Part shown: in pieces, positions 55,380 through 64,000 of the stretch
How the letters are laid out: every line of letters begins with the position of its first letter
Position numbering within the stretch: the stretch's first letter is position 1
Source of the DNA: Aerococcus sp. Group 1
Lineage (GTDB): Bacteria; Bacillota; Bacilli; Lactobacillales; Aerococcaceae
Length of the DNA stretch: 64,000 nucleotides
Direction of reading: 5' to 3'
Assembly: GCF_000193205.1 (NCBI RefSeq)
Contig: NC_015278.1
Coordinates: forward strand, 930,001 to 994,000
Made by a program: the position numbers and the translations under genes
Notes under the pieces: model-generated
The model's database searches: none
The model's input: only the letters and a program-made list of their open reading frames with translations
Told to the model about the DNA's origin: nothing

Positions 55380-55412
55380 AAAAGAGCGTTGGGAAAACCC
55401 AGCGCTCTTTTA
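55379..55412 (+). terminator. Bidirectional terminator between sprT-like gene and ldh
   Basis: AAAGAGCGTTGGG and CCCAGCGCTCTTT around AAAA (one G-T mismatch on the DNA). Confidence 0.92.
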
Positions 55413-55428
55413 ACTGCTTTGTGAGTCA

Positions 55429-56397
55429 CTACTTATCTTCTAGTTTTGCAAAGGAATCTTCGATAATCTTACGCATCGCATTGGCTGAATTATCCATGAA
55501 ACCTTGTTCACGTTCGGTTAATTCTAATTCAACCACTTGTTCAATCCCTTGACTACCTATAATCGCAGGGGTACCAATATAGATATCGTCTTGTTGGTAG
55601 TTATCTTCAAGCAGGGCTGAAACGGGTAGGGTAGCTCGCTCATTATTCAAAATAGCCCGACAGATACGGTTGATACAACTACCAATCCCATAATAGGTAG
55701 CTCCTTTACCGTTAATAATGTCATAGGCCTTATTTCTTACATAGTCGGTGATTTCATCTTGACGAGCTTGTTGATCAAGGCGGTTATCGCTGGTAGCAAA
55801 TTTCTCAATGGGTTGGCCACCAACAAGAACGTGAGACCATGCACCAAATTCTGTATCACCATGCTCACCGAGGATATAAGCTGTCACATCACGGGGATCA
55901 ACATCTAGGGCCTTGGCAATTTCAACTCTAAAGCGGGCGCTATCGAGTGAGGTGCCGGTCCCGATTACTTTTTCACTCGGGAAACCAGAGAATTTCCAAG
56001 TGGCGTAAGTTAAGATATCAACTGGATTGGAAGCAACTACAAAAATCCCATCAAAACCGGAGTCGACCACTTGACCGACCATGTCTTTGAAGATAGGTAA
56101 ATTTTTGTCGACTAAGTCGAGACGGGTTTCTCCACCTGGTTTTTGAGGAATACCAGCAGTAAAGACAACAATATCGGCATCCTTACAGTCTTCGTAGGTC
56201 GCTTGGAATATGTGTTTACGCGGAGAGAAAGGCGTAGCGTCTTCTAAATCAAGAACATCACCATAGACCTTGTCCTGATTGATATCGATGATACCTAGTT
56301 CACGGCCAACACCAGTAATGACATTGTGGTAAGCAAAAGCTGAGCCGACAGAACCATCACCGATTAAAATAATTTTAGCATCATGAATTTCTGACAT
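55429..56397 (-). CDS. ldh: L-lactate dehydrogenase
   Basis: Reduces pyruvate to L-lactate with NADH in the cytosol, the main fermentation outlet. 322 residues. The Rossmann glycine motif IGDGSVGSAFAY is at 11-22, GIPQKPGGETRLDLVDKN holds the substrate loop, ASNPVDILTYATW the central strand, and LGEHGDTEFGAWSH the catalytic His. The ATG follows AGGAGG. The upstream region has a single TTGTGA half-site, not a full Rex box. Confidence 0.95.
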   Translation of the reverse strand: MSEIHDAKIILIGDGSVGSAFAYHNVITGVGRELGIIDINQDKVYGDVLDLEDATPFSPRKHIFQATYEDCKDADIVVFTAGIPQKPGGETRLDLVDKNLPIFKDMVGQVVDSGFDGIFVVASNPVDILTYATWKFSGFPSEKVIGTGTSLDSARFRVEIAKALDVDPRDVTAYILGEHGDTEFGAWSHVLVGGQPIEKFATSDNRLDQQARQDEITDYVRNKAYDIINGKGATYYGIGSCINRICRAILNNERATLPVSALLEDNYQQDDIYIGTPAIIGSQGIEQVVELELTEREQGFMDNSANAMRKIIEDSFAKLEDK

Positions 56398-56783
56398 ACA
56401 ATTCCTCCTATCATGAATTTGTGAATAATATAGCTATATATTATCTAAAATGGTTAACCTACACTTATAATGTAACCGTTTGCAGAATTTTTTACAAGTT
56501 TATTTAACTTTTTTATTATTTCTTTCTCAGAATAATGAAAAATACTTTAGCGAGAGCTTGCTCACTTAAGCTATAGAGGCTGCCTTCTTGCTGGATATTG
56601 AGCGCTTACCGTCTAGGCAAAATTTCCTTTATTTTCAGGCGGACTTATTTGCCAATTTCAGGCCTAATCGTTATAGTAAACGTGTAGGAAAGCTATTTTT
56701 CCTATAATCTAGGCAAATCTGCTATAAGTGTTTAGCTATTGTTCTAGGAGATATTTACTAGGGCAATTCCTGTATTTATAGTA
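56398..56783. other. Divergent control region between ldh and ackA
   Basis: No gene is supported. It contains the ldh promoter region (AT-rich, near 56420-56460), several TATAAT-like hexamers including 56703-56708, and no clear hairpin terminator. Confidence 0.5.
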
Positions 56784-56810
56784 ATGTAAGCGCCTATTTT
56801 ATGATAAAAT
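56784..56810 (+). promoter_or_regulatory. Putative ackA promoter with a cre-like site
   Basis: ATGTAAGCGCCTATT (56784-56798) resembles the CcpA site with two mismatches. It lies just before a TGA-TAAAAT extended -10 (56805-56810). CcpA activates ackA in Bacillus; here the overlap with the -35 zone would rather suggest repression. Confidence 0.4.
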
Positions 56811-56846
56811 AAGCTTGTGTAAAATATCTAAAAAAGGAGTTCATAT

Positions 56847-58037
56847 ATGTCTAAAGTATTTGCTTTAAATGCTGGATCATCCAGTTTAAAATTTTCTATT
56901 TATGAAATACCTAGTGAAGAAGTTGTTTCTTCTGGCGTCATTGACCGTATTGGTCTAGGTGATTCCAATATTACCATTAAATATAATGGTGAAAAACATC
57001 AAGATGTTCAAGATGTGATGGATCATGACCAAGCAACGAAAACTTTATTAGATAAGTTAGAAAGCTTAAATATTATTGAAGATTACGATGAAATTGCTGG
57101 TACCGGACATCGTGTCGTAGCCGGTGGTGAAAAATTCAAAGAATCAGCTCTGATTGATGAAGAAGGTCTCAAAGCCATCGAAGAACTTAGCGAATATGCA
57201 CCACTTCATAACCCAGCTGAAGCACAAGTTATCCGTGCTTTCCAAGAATTACTTCCTGGCAAGCCAGCAGTTGCTGCATTCGATACTTCATTCCATACAA
57301 CTATGCCTGAAAAAGCATATCTTTATGGAACTCCTTATGAATACTATGAAAAATATGGTGCGCGTCGTTATGGGGCTCACGGCACCTCACATAAATACGT
57401 TTCTCAACGTGCCGCAGAATTAATGGGTAAACCAGTGGAAGATGTTAATATCATTACCTGTCACATTGGTAATGGGGCTTCAATTACTGCTGTTCAAGGG
57501 GGCCAATCCATTGACACGTCCATGGGCTTCACCCCAGTAGCTGGTGTAGTTATGGGAACTCGTTCAGGTGATGTGGATCCTTCCTTACTGGAATTTGTTA
57601 TGCGCAAAGAAAATCTCAATATGGAAGAAATGCTTTCTGTTCTTAATAACAAATCTGGTTTATTAGGAGTATCGGGCGTATCTTCAGACATGCGTGACGT
57701 TGAAGCAGCTGCTGACCAAGGTAACGAACGGGCAAAAATTGCCTTAGAAGTTTATGTCAATGCGGTGAAACGTTATATCGGATCTTACTTATTTGAATTA
57801 AATGGGGCAGATGCTATTGTCTTTACAGCTGGTGTGGGGGAAAATTCTCCAGAATTCCGTCAAGCAGTCCTAGAAAACACGGATAAACTTGGTATTGAAT
57901 TAGATAAGGAACGTAACGAATCTGTTGAAGAAGGTTTAATTTCAACCGATGATTCTAAAGTGAAAGTCTTTGTTATTCCAACAGATGAAGAATTAATGAT
58001 CGTTCGTGATACAGTTCGTTTAGGAAATATTAAATAA
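56847..58037 (+). CDS. ackA: Acetate kinase
   Basis: Converts acetyl phosphate and ADP to acetate and ATP. 396 residues. It shows LNAGSSSLKFSIY at the N-terminus, TGHRVVAGGEKF near 87-98, AAFDTSFHTTMP, RRYGAHGTSHKYV and CHIGNGASI. It gains ATP from the acetyl phosphate made by xfp. It is monocistronic with its own promoter and terminator, and divergent from ldh. Confidence 0.97.
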   Translation: MSKVFALNAGSSSLKFSIYEIPSEEVVSSGVIDRIGLGDSNITIKYNGEKHQDVQDVMDHDQATKTLLDKLESLNIIEDYDEIAGTGHRVVAGGEKFKESALIDEEGLKAIEELSEYAPLHNPAEAQVIRAFQELLPGKPAVAAFDTSFHTTMPEKAYLYGTPYEYYEKYGARRYGAHGTSHKYVSQRAAELMGKPVEDVNIITCHIGNGASITAVQGGQSIDTSMGFTPVAGVVMGTRSGDVDPSLLEFVMRKENLNMEEMLSVLNNKSGLLGVSGVSSDMRDVEAAADQGNERAKIALEVYVNAVKRYIGSYLFELNGADAIVFTAGVGENSPEFRQAVLENTDKLGIELDKERNESVEEGLISTDDSKVKVFVIPTDEELMIVRDTVRLGNIK

Positions 58038-58050
58038 ACAAAAGGACTTC

Positions 58051-58080
58051 AAGCAAGTGGCTCAGGCTGCTTGCTTTTTA
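58051..58080 (+). terminator. Terminator after ackA
   Basis: AAGCAAG and CTTGCTT with inner GC/GC pairing around TCAG, followed by TTT. Confidence 0.75.
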
Positions 58081-58110
58081 TTGTCTCTTAAAAAACATTA
58101 TTGTCTTTAA

Positions 58111-59745
<1,635 letters not shown>

Positions 59746-59769
59746 AGCTTATGATGGAGGTATTATCAG

Positions 59770-61608
59770 ATGACATTTTCTGTTAAAAATAGACAACAAG
59801 CTCTGACCAAATTACAAGAACGTACCCTAGATTTATTGGTTATTGGTGGCGGAATTACTGGAGCAGGGGTAGCCTTGCAAGCAGCAGCGAGTGGTTTAGA
59901 AACCGGTTTAATCGAAATGCAAGATTTTGCGGAAGGCACCAGTAGTCGGTCCACCAAGCTAGTCCACGGTGGTATCCGCTATTTAAAAAACTTTGATGTG
60001 GAAGTGGTTGCCGATACGGTTAGTGAACGGGCAGTCGTTCAACAAATTGCCCCTCACATTCCTAAACCTGACCCGATGGTTATTCCCATCTACGATGAAG
60101 AGGGCGCTACTTTTACCATGTTTCGCTTGAAAGTAGCTATGGACCTCTATGATTCCTTAGCTGGGGTGAGCGATTCTAGCTATGCCAATACCGTTCTATC
60201 CAAAGAAGAAGTTCTCCAACATGTGCCAGGTTTAAAAGAAGAAGGCTTACAAGGTGGGGGCCAATATCTAGACTTTAACAATAGCGATATCCGTTTAGTG
60301 ATTGAAAATATTAAAAGAGCCCACCAAGATGGTGCCCTAGTGGCTAGTCGAGTAGAAGCGATCGGCTATCTTTACGACCAAGAGGGCAAGATCAATGGCG
60401 TAAAGGCACTGGATCACTTAAGTAATGAAAGCTTTGATATTCATGCCCGCTATGTCATTAATACGACCGGACCATGGAGTGATGAAACCCGCAATCTCGA
60501 TGAAGAAGACAACCGTATCGAAATGATGCGTCCTACTAAAGGGATTCACCTGGTTATCGATGCCAGCCGCCTAAAAGTCAGTCAGCCTGTTTACTTTGAT
60601 TCGGGTTATGATGACGGACGGATGATCTTTGTCATCCCGCGGGAAGATAAGACCTATTTTGGGACGACTGATACCGACTACACAGGCGATTACAAACATC
60701 CTCAAGTAGAAGAAGATGATGTTAACTATCTCATAGGTGCTGTCAACAACCGCTTCCCTGAGGCTAAGATAAGCATCGATGATATTGAGTCCTCCTGGGC
60801 CGGTTTAAGACCCCTAATCGCTGGCAACAGTGCCTCTGACTATAATGGTGGAGACTCAGGTAAAATTAATGACCAAAGCTTTGAGGATTTAATTGCTGTG
60901 GTTAAGGGTTACTTAAATGAAGAAAAAACACGAGACCAAGTGGAACGTACTGTCGCTAACTTGGAAGGTTCTCTATCAGAAGAAACTCTAGACCCTTCTC
61001 AAGTATCACGGGGGTCTAGTCTAGAACGTGATGATAACGGACTAATTACCCTAGCCGGTGGAAAGATTACCGACTACCGTAAGATGGCTGCCGGGGCTAT
61101 GGAAAAAATTATTAAGCTCCTCAAAGAGGAATACGATAAATCCTTCCGCCTAATTAATTCAAAAACCTATCCTGTTTCTGGTGGGGAAATTAATCCGGCT
61201 AATATCGAAGGTGAGTTCTCCTCTTATGCTCAAATGGGGGTAAAAAGAGGTTTATCTAAGGAAGAAGCTTATTATCTAGCAGCCTTTTACGGATCTAATG
61301 TGCCTAAGGTATATGCCTTAATTGACCAAGTGCCAGAGATTGAAGGCTTGTCTTTAGCTGAAACCATCATGCTCTACTACGCTTTAGAAGAGGAAATGGT
61401 TCTTACCCCTGTTGATTACTTTTTACGTCGGACCAACTACATGCTCTTTATGCGTGACCGCTTAGACCACTTACTTGAACCAGTCGTTCAAGCCATGAGT
61501 GATTATTTTGACTGGGATGATCAAAGTCGTCAAGCTTACCAAAAGGAATTAGAAGAAGCACTGGCCAAAAATGACCTAGTTGACTTAAAGAAGAAGGCTA
61601 ATGGCTAA
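59770..61608 (+). CDS. glpO: Alpha-glycerophosphate oxidase (H2O2-forming)
   Basis: Oxidises glycerol-3-phosphate to dihydroxyacetone phosphate with O2, making H2O2. 612 residues. The FAD-binding motif VIGGGITGAGVALQAA is at about 20-35 and FAEGTSSRSTKLVHGGIRYL follows. The length above the quinone-linked GlpD (about 500-560) and the inserted segment after residue 350 fit the streptococcal/enterococcal/aerococcal oxidase. Start after GGAGG. It lies 24 bases after glpK and 32 before glpF. Confidence 0.93.
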   Translation: MTFSVKNRQQALTKLQERTLDLLVIGGGITGAGVALQAAASGLETGLIEMQDFAEGTSSRSTKLVHGGIRYLKNFDVEVVADTVSERAVVQQIAPHIPKPDPMVIPIYDEEGATFTMFRLKVAMDLYDSLAGVSDSSYANTVLSKEEVLQHVPGLKEEGLQGGGQYLDFNNSDIRLVIENIKRAHQDGALVASRVEAIGYLYDQEGKINGVKALDHLSNESFDIHARYVINTTGPWSDETRNLDEEDNRIEMMRPTKGIHLVIDASRLKVSQPVYFDSGYDDGRMIFVIPREDKTYFGTTDTDYTGDYKHPQVEEDDVNYLIGAVNNRFPEAKISIDDIESSWAGLRPLIAGNSASDYNGGDSGKINDQSFEDLIAVVKGYLNEEKTRDQVERTVANLEGSLSEETLDPSQVSRGSSLERDDNGLITLAGGKITDYRKMAAGAMEKIIKLLKEEYDKSFRLINSKTYPVSGGEINPANIEGEFSSYAQMGVKRGLSKEEAYYLAAFYGSNVPKVYALIDQVPEIEGLSLAETIMLYYALEEEMVLTPVDYFLRRTNYMLFMRDRLDHLLEPVVQAMSDYFDWDDQSRQAYQKELEEALAKNDLVDLKKKANG

Positions 61609-61640
61609 TAAGATAAGGATTTGATAGAGGAGGAAGTAGG

Positions 61641-62348
61641 ATGGCGACAGAAGTTATCGGTGAGTTTTTAGGGACACTCATTCTGGTCCTTTTAGGGGAT
61701 GGGGTTTGTGCTAATGTCAATTTAGCACGGACCAAGGGACACAATGCTGGCTGGTTAACCATAACAATTGGCTGGGGCTTGGCGGTTATGGTGGCTGCCT
61801 ATGCTTCAGGTTATTTAAGCCCTGCCCATCTTAATCCAGCAGTGACTATTGCCTTTGCGATTGAAGGTTCGACACCATGGCCCTCAGTGCCCGCCTATAT
61901 TATTGGGCAAATGCTAGGTGCTTTCTTAGGGGCAGTGATTTTATGGCTTCATTATCGGGATCATTTTAATGTAACAGAAGATCCTGACATGATATTAGGA
62001 AGCTTTGCTACCGCTCCTGAGATTTATGCACCAGCTAACAATTTAATCAGTGAGGCGATTGGGACCTTTATTTTAACTTTTGGAATCATGTCCTTTGCTC
62101 AAAATGACCTAGCTCCTGGTTTGTCTACTGCCTTGGTAGGAGGATTGATTGTCAGTATCGGGGCTTCCTTAGGAGGACCGACGGGTTATGCGATTAATCC
62201 AGCCCGCGACTTAGGGCCTCGAATTGCCCATGCGATTTTACCAATCCGTCATAAAGGTGATTCAGACTGGTCATACGCTTGGGTACCTGTTGTCGGGCCA
62301 ATTATTGGTGGTGTGCTAGCTGCCATTGTCTTTCAGTGGATCCCCTAA
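61641..62348 (+). CDS. glpF: Glycerol uptake facilitator (aquaglyceroporin)
   Basis: A passive membrane channel for glycerol, 235 residues with six helices and two half-helices. The two Asn-Pro-Ala motifs are HLNPAVT near 67 and AINPARDLGPR near 190. Start ATG after GAGGAGG. Last gene of the glp operon. Confidence 0.94.
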   Translation: MATEVIGEFLGTLILVLLGDGVCANVNLARTKGHNAGWLTITIGWGLAVMVAAYASGYLSPAHLNPAVTIAFAIEGSTPWPSVPAYIIGQMLGAFLGAVILWLHYRDHFNVTEDPDMILGSFATAPEIYAPANNLISEAIGTFILTFGIMSFAQNDLAPGLSTALVGGLIVSIGASLGGPTGYAINPARDLGPRIAHAILPIRHKGDSDWSYAWVPVVGPIIGGVLAAIVFQWIP

Positions 62349-62390
62349 TGATTAGTAATAATATTTATAAGGAAAGATTTCATAAGCAGT

Positions 62391-62424
62391 AAAAAAGGCC
62401 TCACTTCAAGGTGTGAGGCCTTTT
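62391..62424 (+). terminator. Bidirectional terminator between glpF and uspA
   Basis: AAAAGGCCTCAC and GTGTGAGGCCTTTT arms with a short loop. Confidence 0.93.
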
Positions 62425-62445
62425 AATTACTGCTGGCTTTAGTTT

Positions 62446-62922
62446 TTATGCTTTTTTGCCTTTTTCATGTTTAACATTGTCTAAGTCAGTTCTTACCACT
62501 AAGACATCACAATTAGCGTTACGGATGACGTATTCTGAAACAGAACCAATGAAGAGGCGTTCCACAGCGTTTAGTCCCGTTGCACCAATCATGATTAAAT
62601 CAGCATGGTATTCTTTAGAAAGTTCTTTAGCAATTTGAACCTTTGGTGAACCATAATCAATGACGGTTTGGATTTCTTTTACGCCTTTTTCCGATGCATA
62701 TTTCTTGTAGTCATTAAGTAATTCTTTAGCTTGTTTGACTAATTCATCGGATAGGGTGCCTTCGTAACCAGTAGTTGTTTGAATCGAGCGTGTATCAACG
62801 ATATGAGTAATGATTAATTCAGCGTCATTACGTAAGGCAACTTCTACTGCTTTTTTGAAGGCTAATTCAGCTTCATCGGAACCATCCACAGGTGTCAATA
62901 TATGTTCGTAATTCTTATACAT
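62446..62922 (-). CDS. Universal stress protein (UspA family)
   Basis: 158 residues, a Rossmann-like fold. The N-terminal ILTPVDGSDEAELAFKKAVE contains the nucleotide-binding Asp, and the C-terminal GATGLNAVERLFIGSVSEYV has the ATP-binding G-2x-G-9x-G-(S/T) signature. It probably binds ATP. A stress role is known from the family but the trigger here is unknown. Start ATG after GAGGG. Confidence 0.92.
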   Translation of the reverse strand: MYKNYEHILTPVDGSDEAELAFKKAVEVALRNDAELIITHIVDTRSIQTTTGYEGTLSDELVKQAKELLNDYKKYASEKGVKEIQTVIDYGSPKVQIAKELSKEYHADLIMIGATGLNAVERLFIGSVSEYVIRNANCDVLVVRTDLDNVKHEKGKKA

Positions 62923-63007
62923 AAGGATCCCTCACTTTCTTTTTCTCACTATAGCTATTATAGCATGAAAGCGGATAAAAAATTAACTTTAAATAATATT
63001 CCTATTG

Positions 63008-63037
63008 AAAAAACCTAGGCTTTCACACCTAGGTTAA
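63008..63037 (-). terminator. Terminator after the 6S-like RNA
   Basis: AACCTAGG and CCTAGGTT arms with an eight-base loop. On the minus strand a T run follows. Confidence 0.85.
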
Positions 63038-63057
63038 AAAATAATTCGATTATTTTT

Positions 63058-63248
63058 ATGTAAGCCTCCAATGATACCGTGGAAATTCTATCTGTCTGAA
63101 CCCGCGATATAGCAGGTGGGTTCCGGTATCCAACTTCAGTTGTCCACGTAATAGAGGCGTAACATCCATTGGAGCTCGCAGATCCCTAGATAGTAGTTGT
63201 TCGGTCAGCACATTTAAAAGATGCACGCATATCTTAGAGAACTTACAT
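63058..63248 (-). ncRNA. ssrS: 6S RNA (probable)
   Basis: A 191-nt structured RNA on the minus strand. The ends pair exactly (AUGUAAG/CUUACAU). The stem continues with UCUCUAA/UUGGAGG and CGUG/CACG, then an open bubble, CUAUCU/AGAUAG, and a CAAC-UGAA-GUUG tip: a rod with a central bubble, the 6S layout. It has a promoter placed to start at the first base and a terminator behind. It lies next to rarA; I recall Bacillus 6S-1 in the same neighbourhood. It would bind housekeeping RNA polymerase. Family membership was not tested. Confidence 0.7.
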
Positions 63249-63255
63249 TACTATA

Positions 63256-63284
63256 AATTTAGCATGTCTAGGGCTTTTTGGCAA
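63256..63284 (-). promoter_or_regulatory. Promoter of the 6S-like RNA
   Basis: On the minus strand TTGCCA (63279-63284), a 17-base spacer ending in TGC, and TAAATT (63256-63261). The predicted start falls at about 63249, the first base of the closing stem. Confidence 0.65.
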
Positions 63285-63337
63285 GCAAGAAAGCTTGAAG
63301 TGACAACATTTCATACTGGACTTATCGCTTATAAAAA

Positions 63338-64000
63338 TTATTTTTGCCTTTCTCGCATTTGCCGCATTTGCTCTAAGGCTTGCTCATATTTGCCTGTTTG
63401 GCAGGCTTGGTAGTATTGCCTGTCAGACAAGGTTTCTGGTAAGTAATCTTGAGCAATCCAATGGTTGGGGTAATCGTGGGGGAACTTGTAAGCAATTCCT
63501 CTTCCCAATTTCTTAGCACCACTGTAGTGGGCGTCACGGAGATGTTTGGGGATGACGCCAGCTTTTCCTGAACGAATATCTGCTAAGGCTTGATCAATGG
63601 CCTGAATGGCTGAATTGGATTTAGGGGATAGGGACAGGTCAATAATGGCGTGAGCCAAAGGAATCCTGGCTTCCGGCAGTCCAATTTTCTGGGCAGCTTG
63701 GCAGGCAGTGACCGCCCGCTGACAGGCTTCGGGGTTAGCCAAGCCAATATCTTCATAGGCGCATACCATTAAACGCCGGCAGAGGCTGTTCAAATCACCA
63801 GCTTCAATTAAACGGGCGGCATAATGAAGGGCAGCGTTGACATCACTGCCACGAATACTTTTCTGAAAGGCAGACACCACATCATAGTGCATGTCACCAT
63901 CTTCATCATGGTCAAAGGCCTTCTTTTGTAAACATTCCTCTGCTACGCTTAAGTCGATCAGAATTTGGCCTTCAGCATTCTCCTCAGTTGATAAAGCCGC
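63338..64000 (-). CDS. rarA: Replication-associated recombination protein RarA (3' part)
   Basis: An AAA+ clamp-loader-like ATPase (MgsA/RarA) that acts at stalled replication forks. Only the C-terminal 220 residues are in the window; the frame runs off the right end. It shows FDHDEDGDMHYDVVSAFQKSIRGSDVNAALHY-type sequence (split here), CAYEDIGLANPEA and GYKFPHDYPNHWIAQDYLP-like features, all RarA hallmarks. The ATP-binding part is beyond the window. Confidence 0.93.
   Translation of the reverse strand, partial: AALSTEENAEGQILIDLSVAEECLQKKAFDHDEDGDMHYDVVSAFQKSIRGSDVNAALHYAARLIEAGDLNSLCRRLMVCAYEDIGLANPEACQRAVTACQAAQKIGLPEARIPLAHAIIDLSLSPKSNSAIQAIDQALADIRSGKAGVIPKHLRDAHYSGAKKLGRGIAYKFPHDYPNHWIAQDYLPETLSDRQYYQACQTGKYEQALEQMRQMRERQK

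Noticed and set aside
56398..56430. Rex operator upstream of ldh
   Set aside because: Only a single TTGTGA half-site is present, without the inverted partner.

Overview
The window is a low-GC Gram-positive (Firmicutes, Lactobacillales) chromosome segment. Its gene set fits a facultative lactic acid bacterium, most likely Aerococcus or a near relative: phosphoketolase, L-lactate dehydrogenase, NADH oxidase of the Cys42 type, an H2O2-forming glycerol-3-phosphate oxidase, and two giant YSIRK/LPQTG surface proteins. The genus is inferred from gene content and was not checked by any search.

Layout. 1-4.4 kb: phosphoketolase and arginyl-tRNA synthetase. 4.7-20.3 kb: two giant sortase-anchored adhesins in tandem. 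The second is split by a one-base frameshift in a G6 run and has a T15 run in its putative promoter, so it looks phase-variable or recently inactivated. 20.4-26.2 kb: an orphan Wzy/O-antigen-ligase-like membrane protein, a putative papain-fold cysteine peptidase, glutathione reductase, a TetR regulator, a DUF308/HdeD-like membrane protein and a beta-hydroxyacid dehydrogenase. 26.2-29.1 kb: an AT-rich Rgg-type regulator / MFS exporter / (probably truncated) methyltransferase cassette, probably acquired. 29.1-32.5 kb: a MarR-regulated operon with two luciferase-like monooxygenases and a flavin reductase, with a twin-palindrome operator. 32.6-45.8 kb: a repeat element, then the complete de novo IMP/AMP operon purEKCSQLFMNHD-purB behind PurBox-like arms. 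45.8-47.9 kb: a small HTH protein, tRNA-Thr(CGU), a YpfJ-type zinc peptidase and a second repeat element. 47.9-52.6 kb: NADH oxidase, and a Ca2+/Mn2+-type P-type ATPase preceded by a yybP-ykoY (manganese) riboswitch. 52.7-58.1 kb: Tex, SprT-like, ldh and ackA. 58.1-62.4 kb: glpK-glpO-glpF with a cre site on the promoter. 62.4-64 kb: a universal stress protein, a 191-nt rod-like RNA that is probably 6S RNA, and the 3' part of rarA.

How the genes work together. Carbon flow converges on acetyl phosphate and lactate (xfp, ackA, ldh). NADH oxidase and GlpO consume oxygen. GlpO makes peroxide, and the glutathione reductase, stress protein and manganese homeostasis genes fit an organism living with its own H2O2. 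The pur operon supplies purines from PRPP. The two adhesins are the main host-interaction determinants and the most variable DNA of the window.
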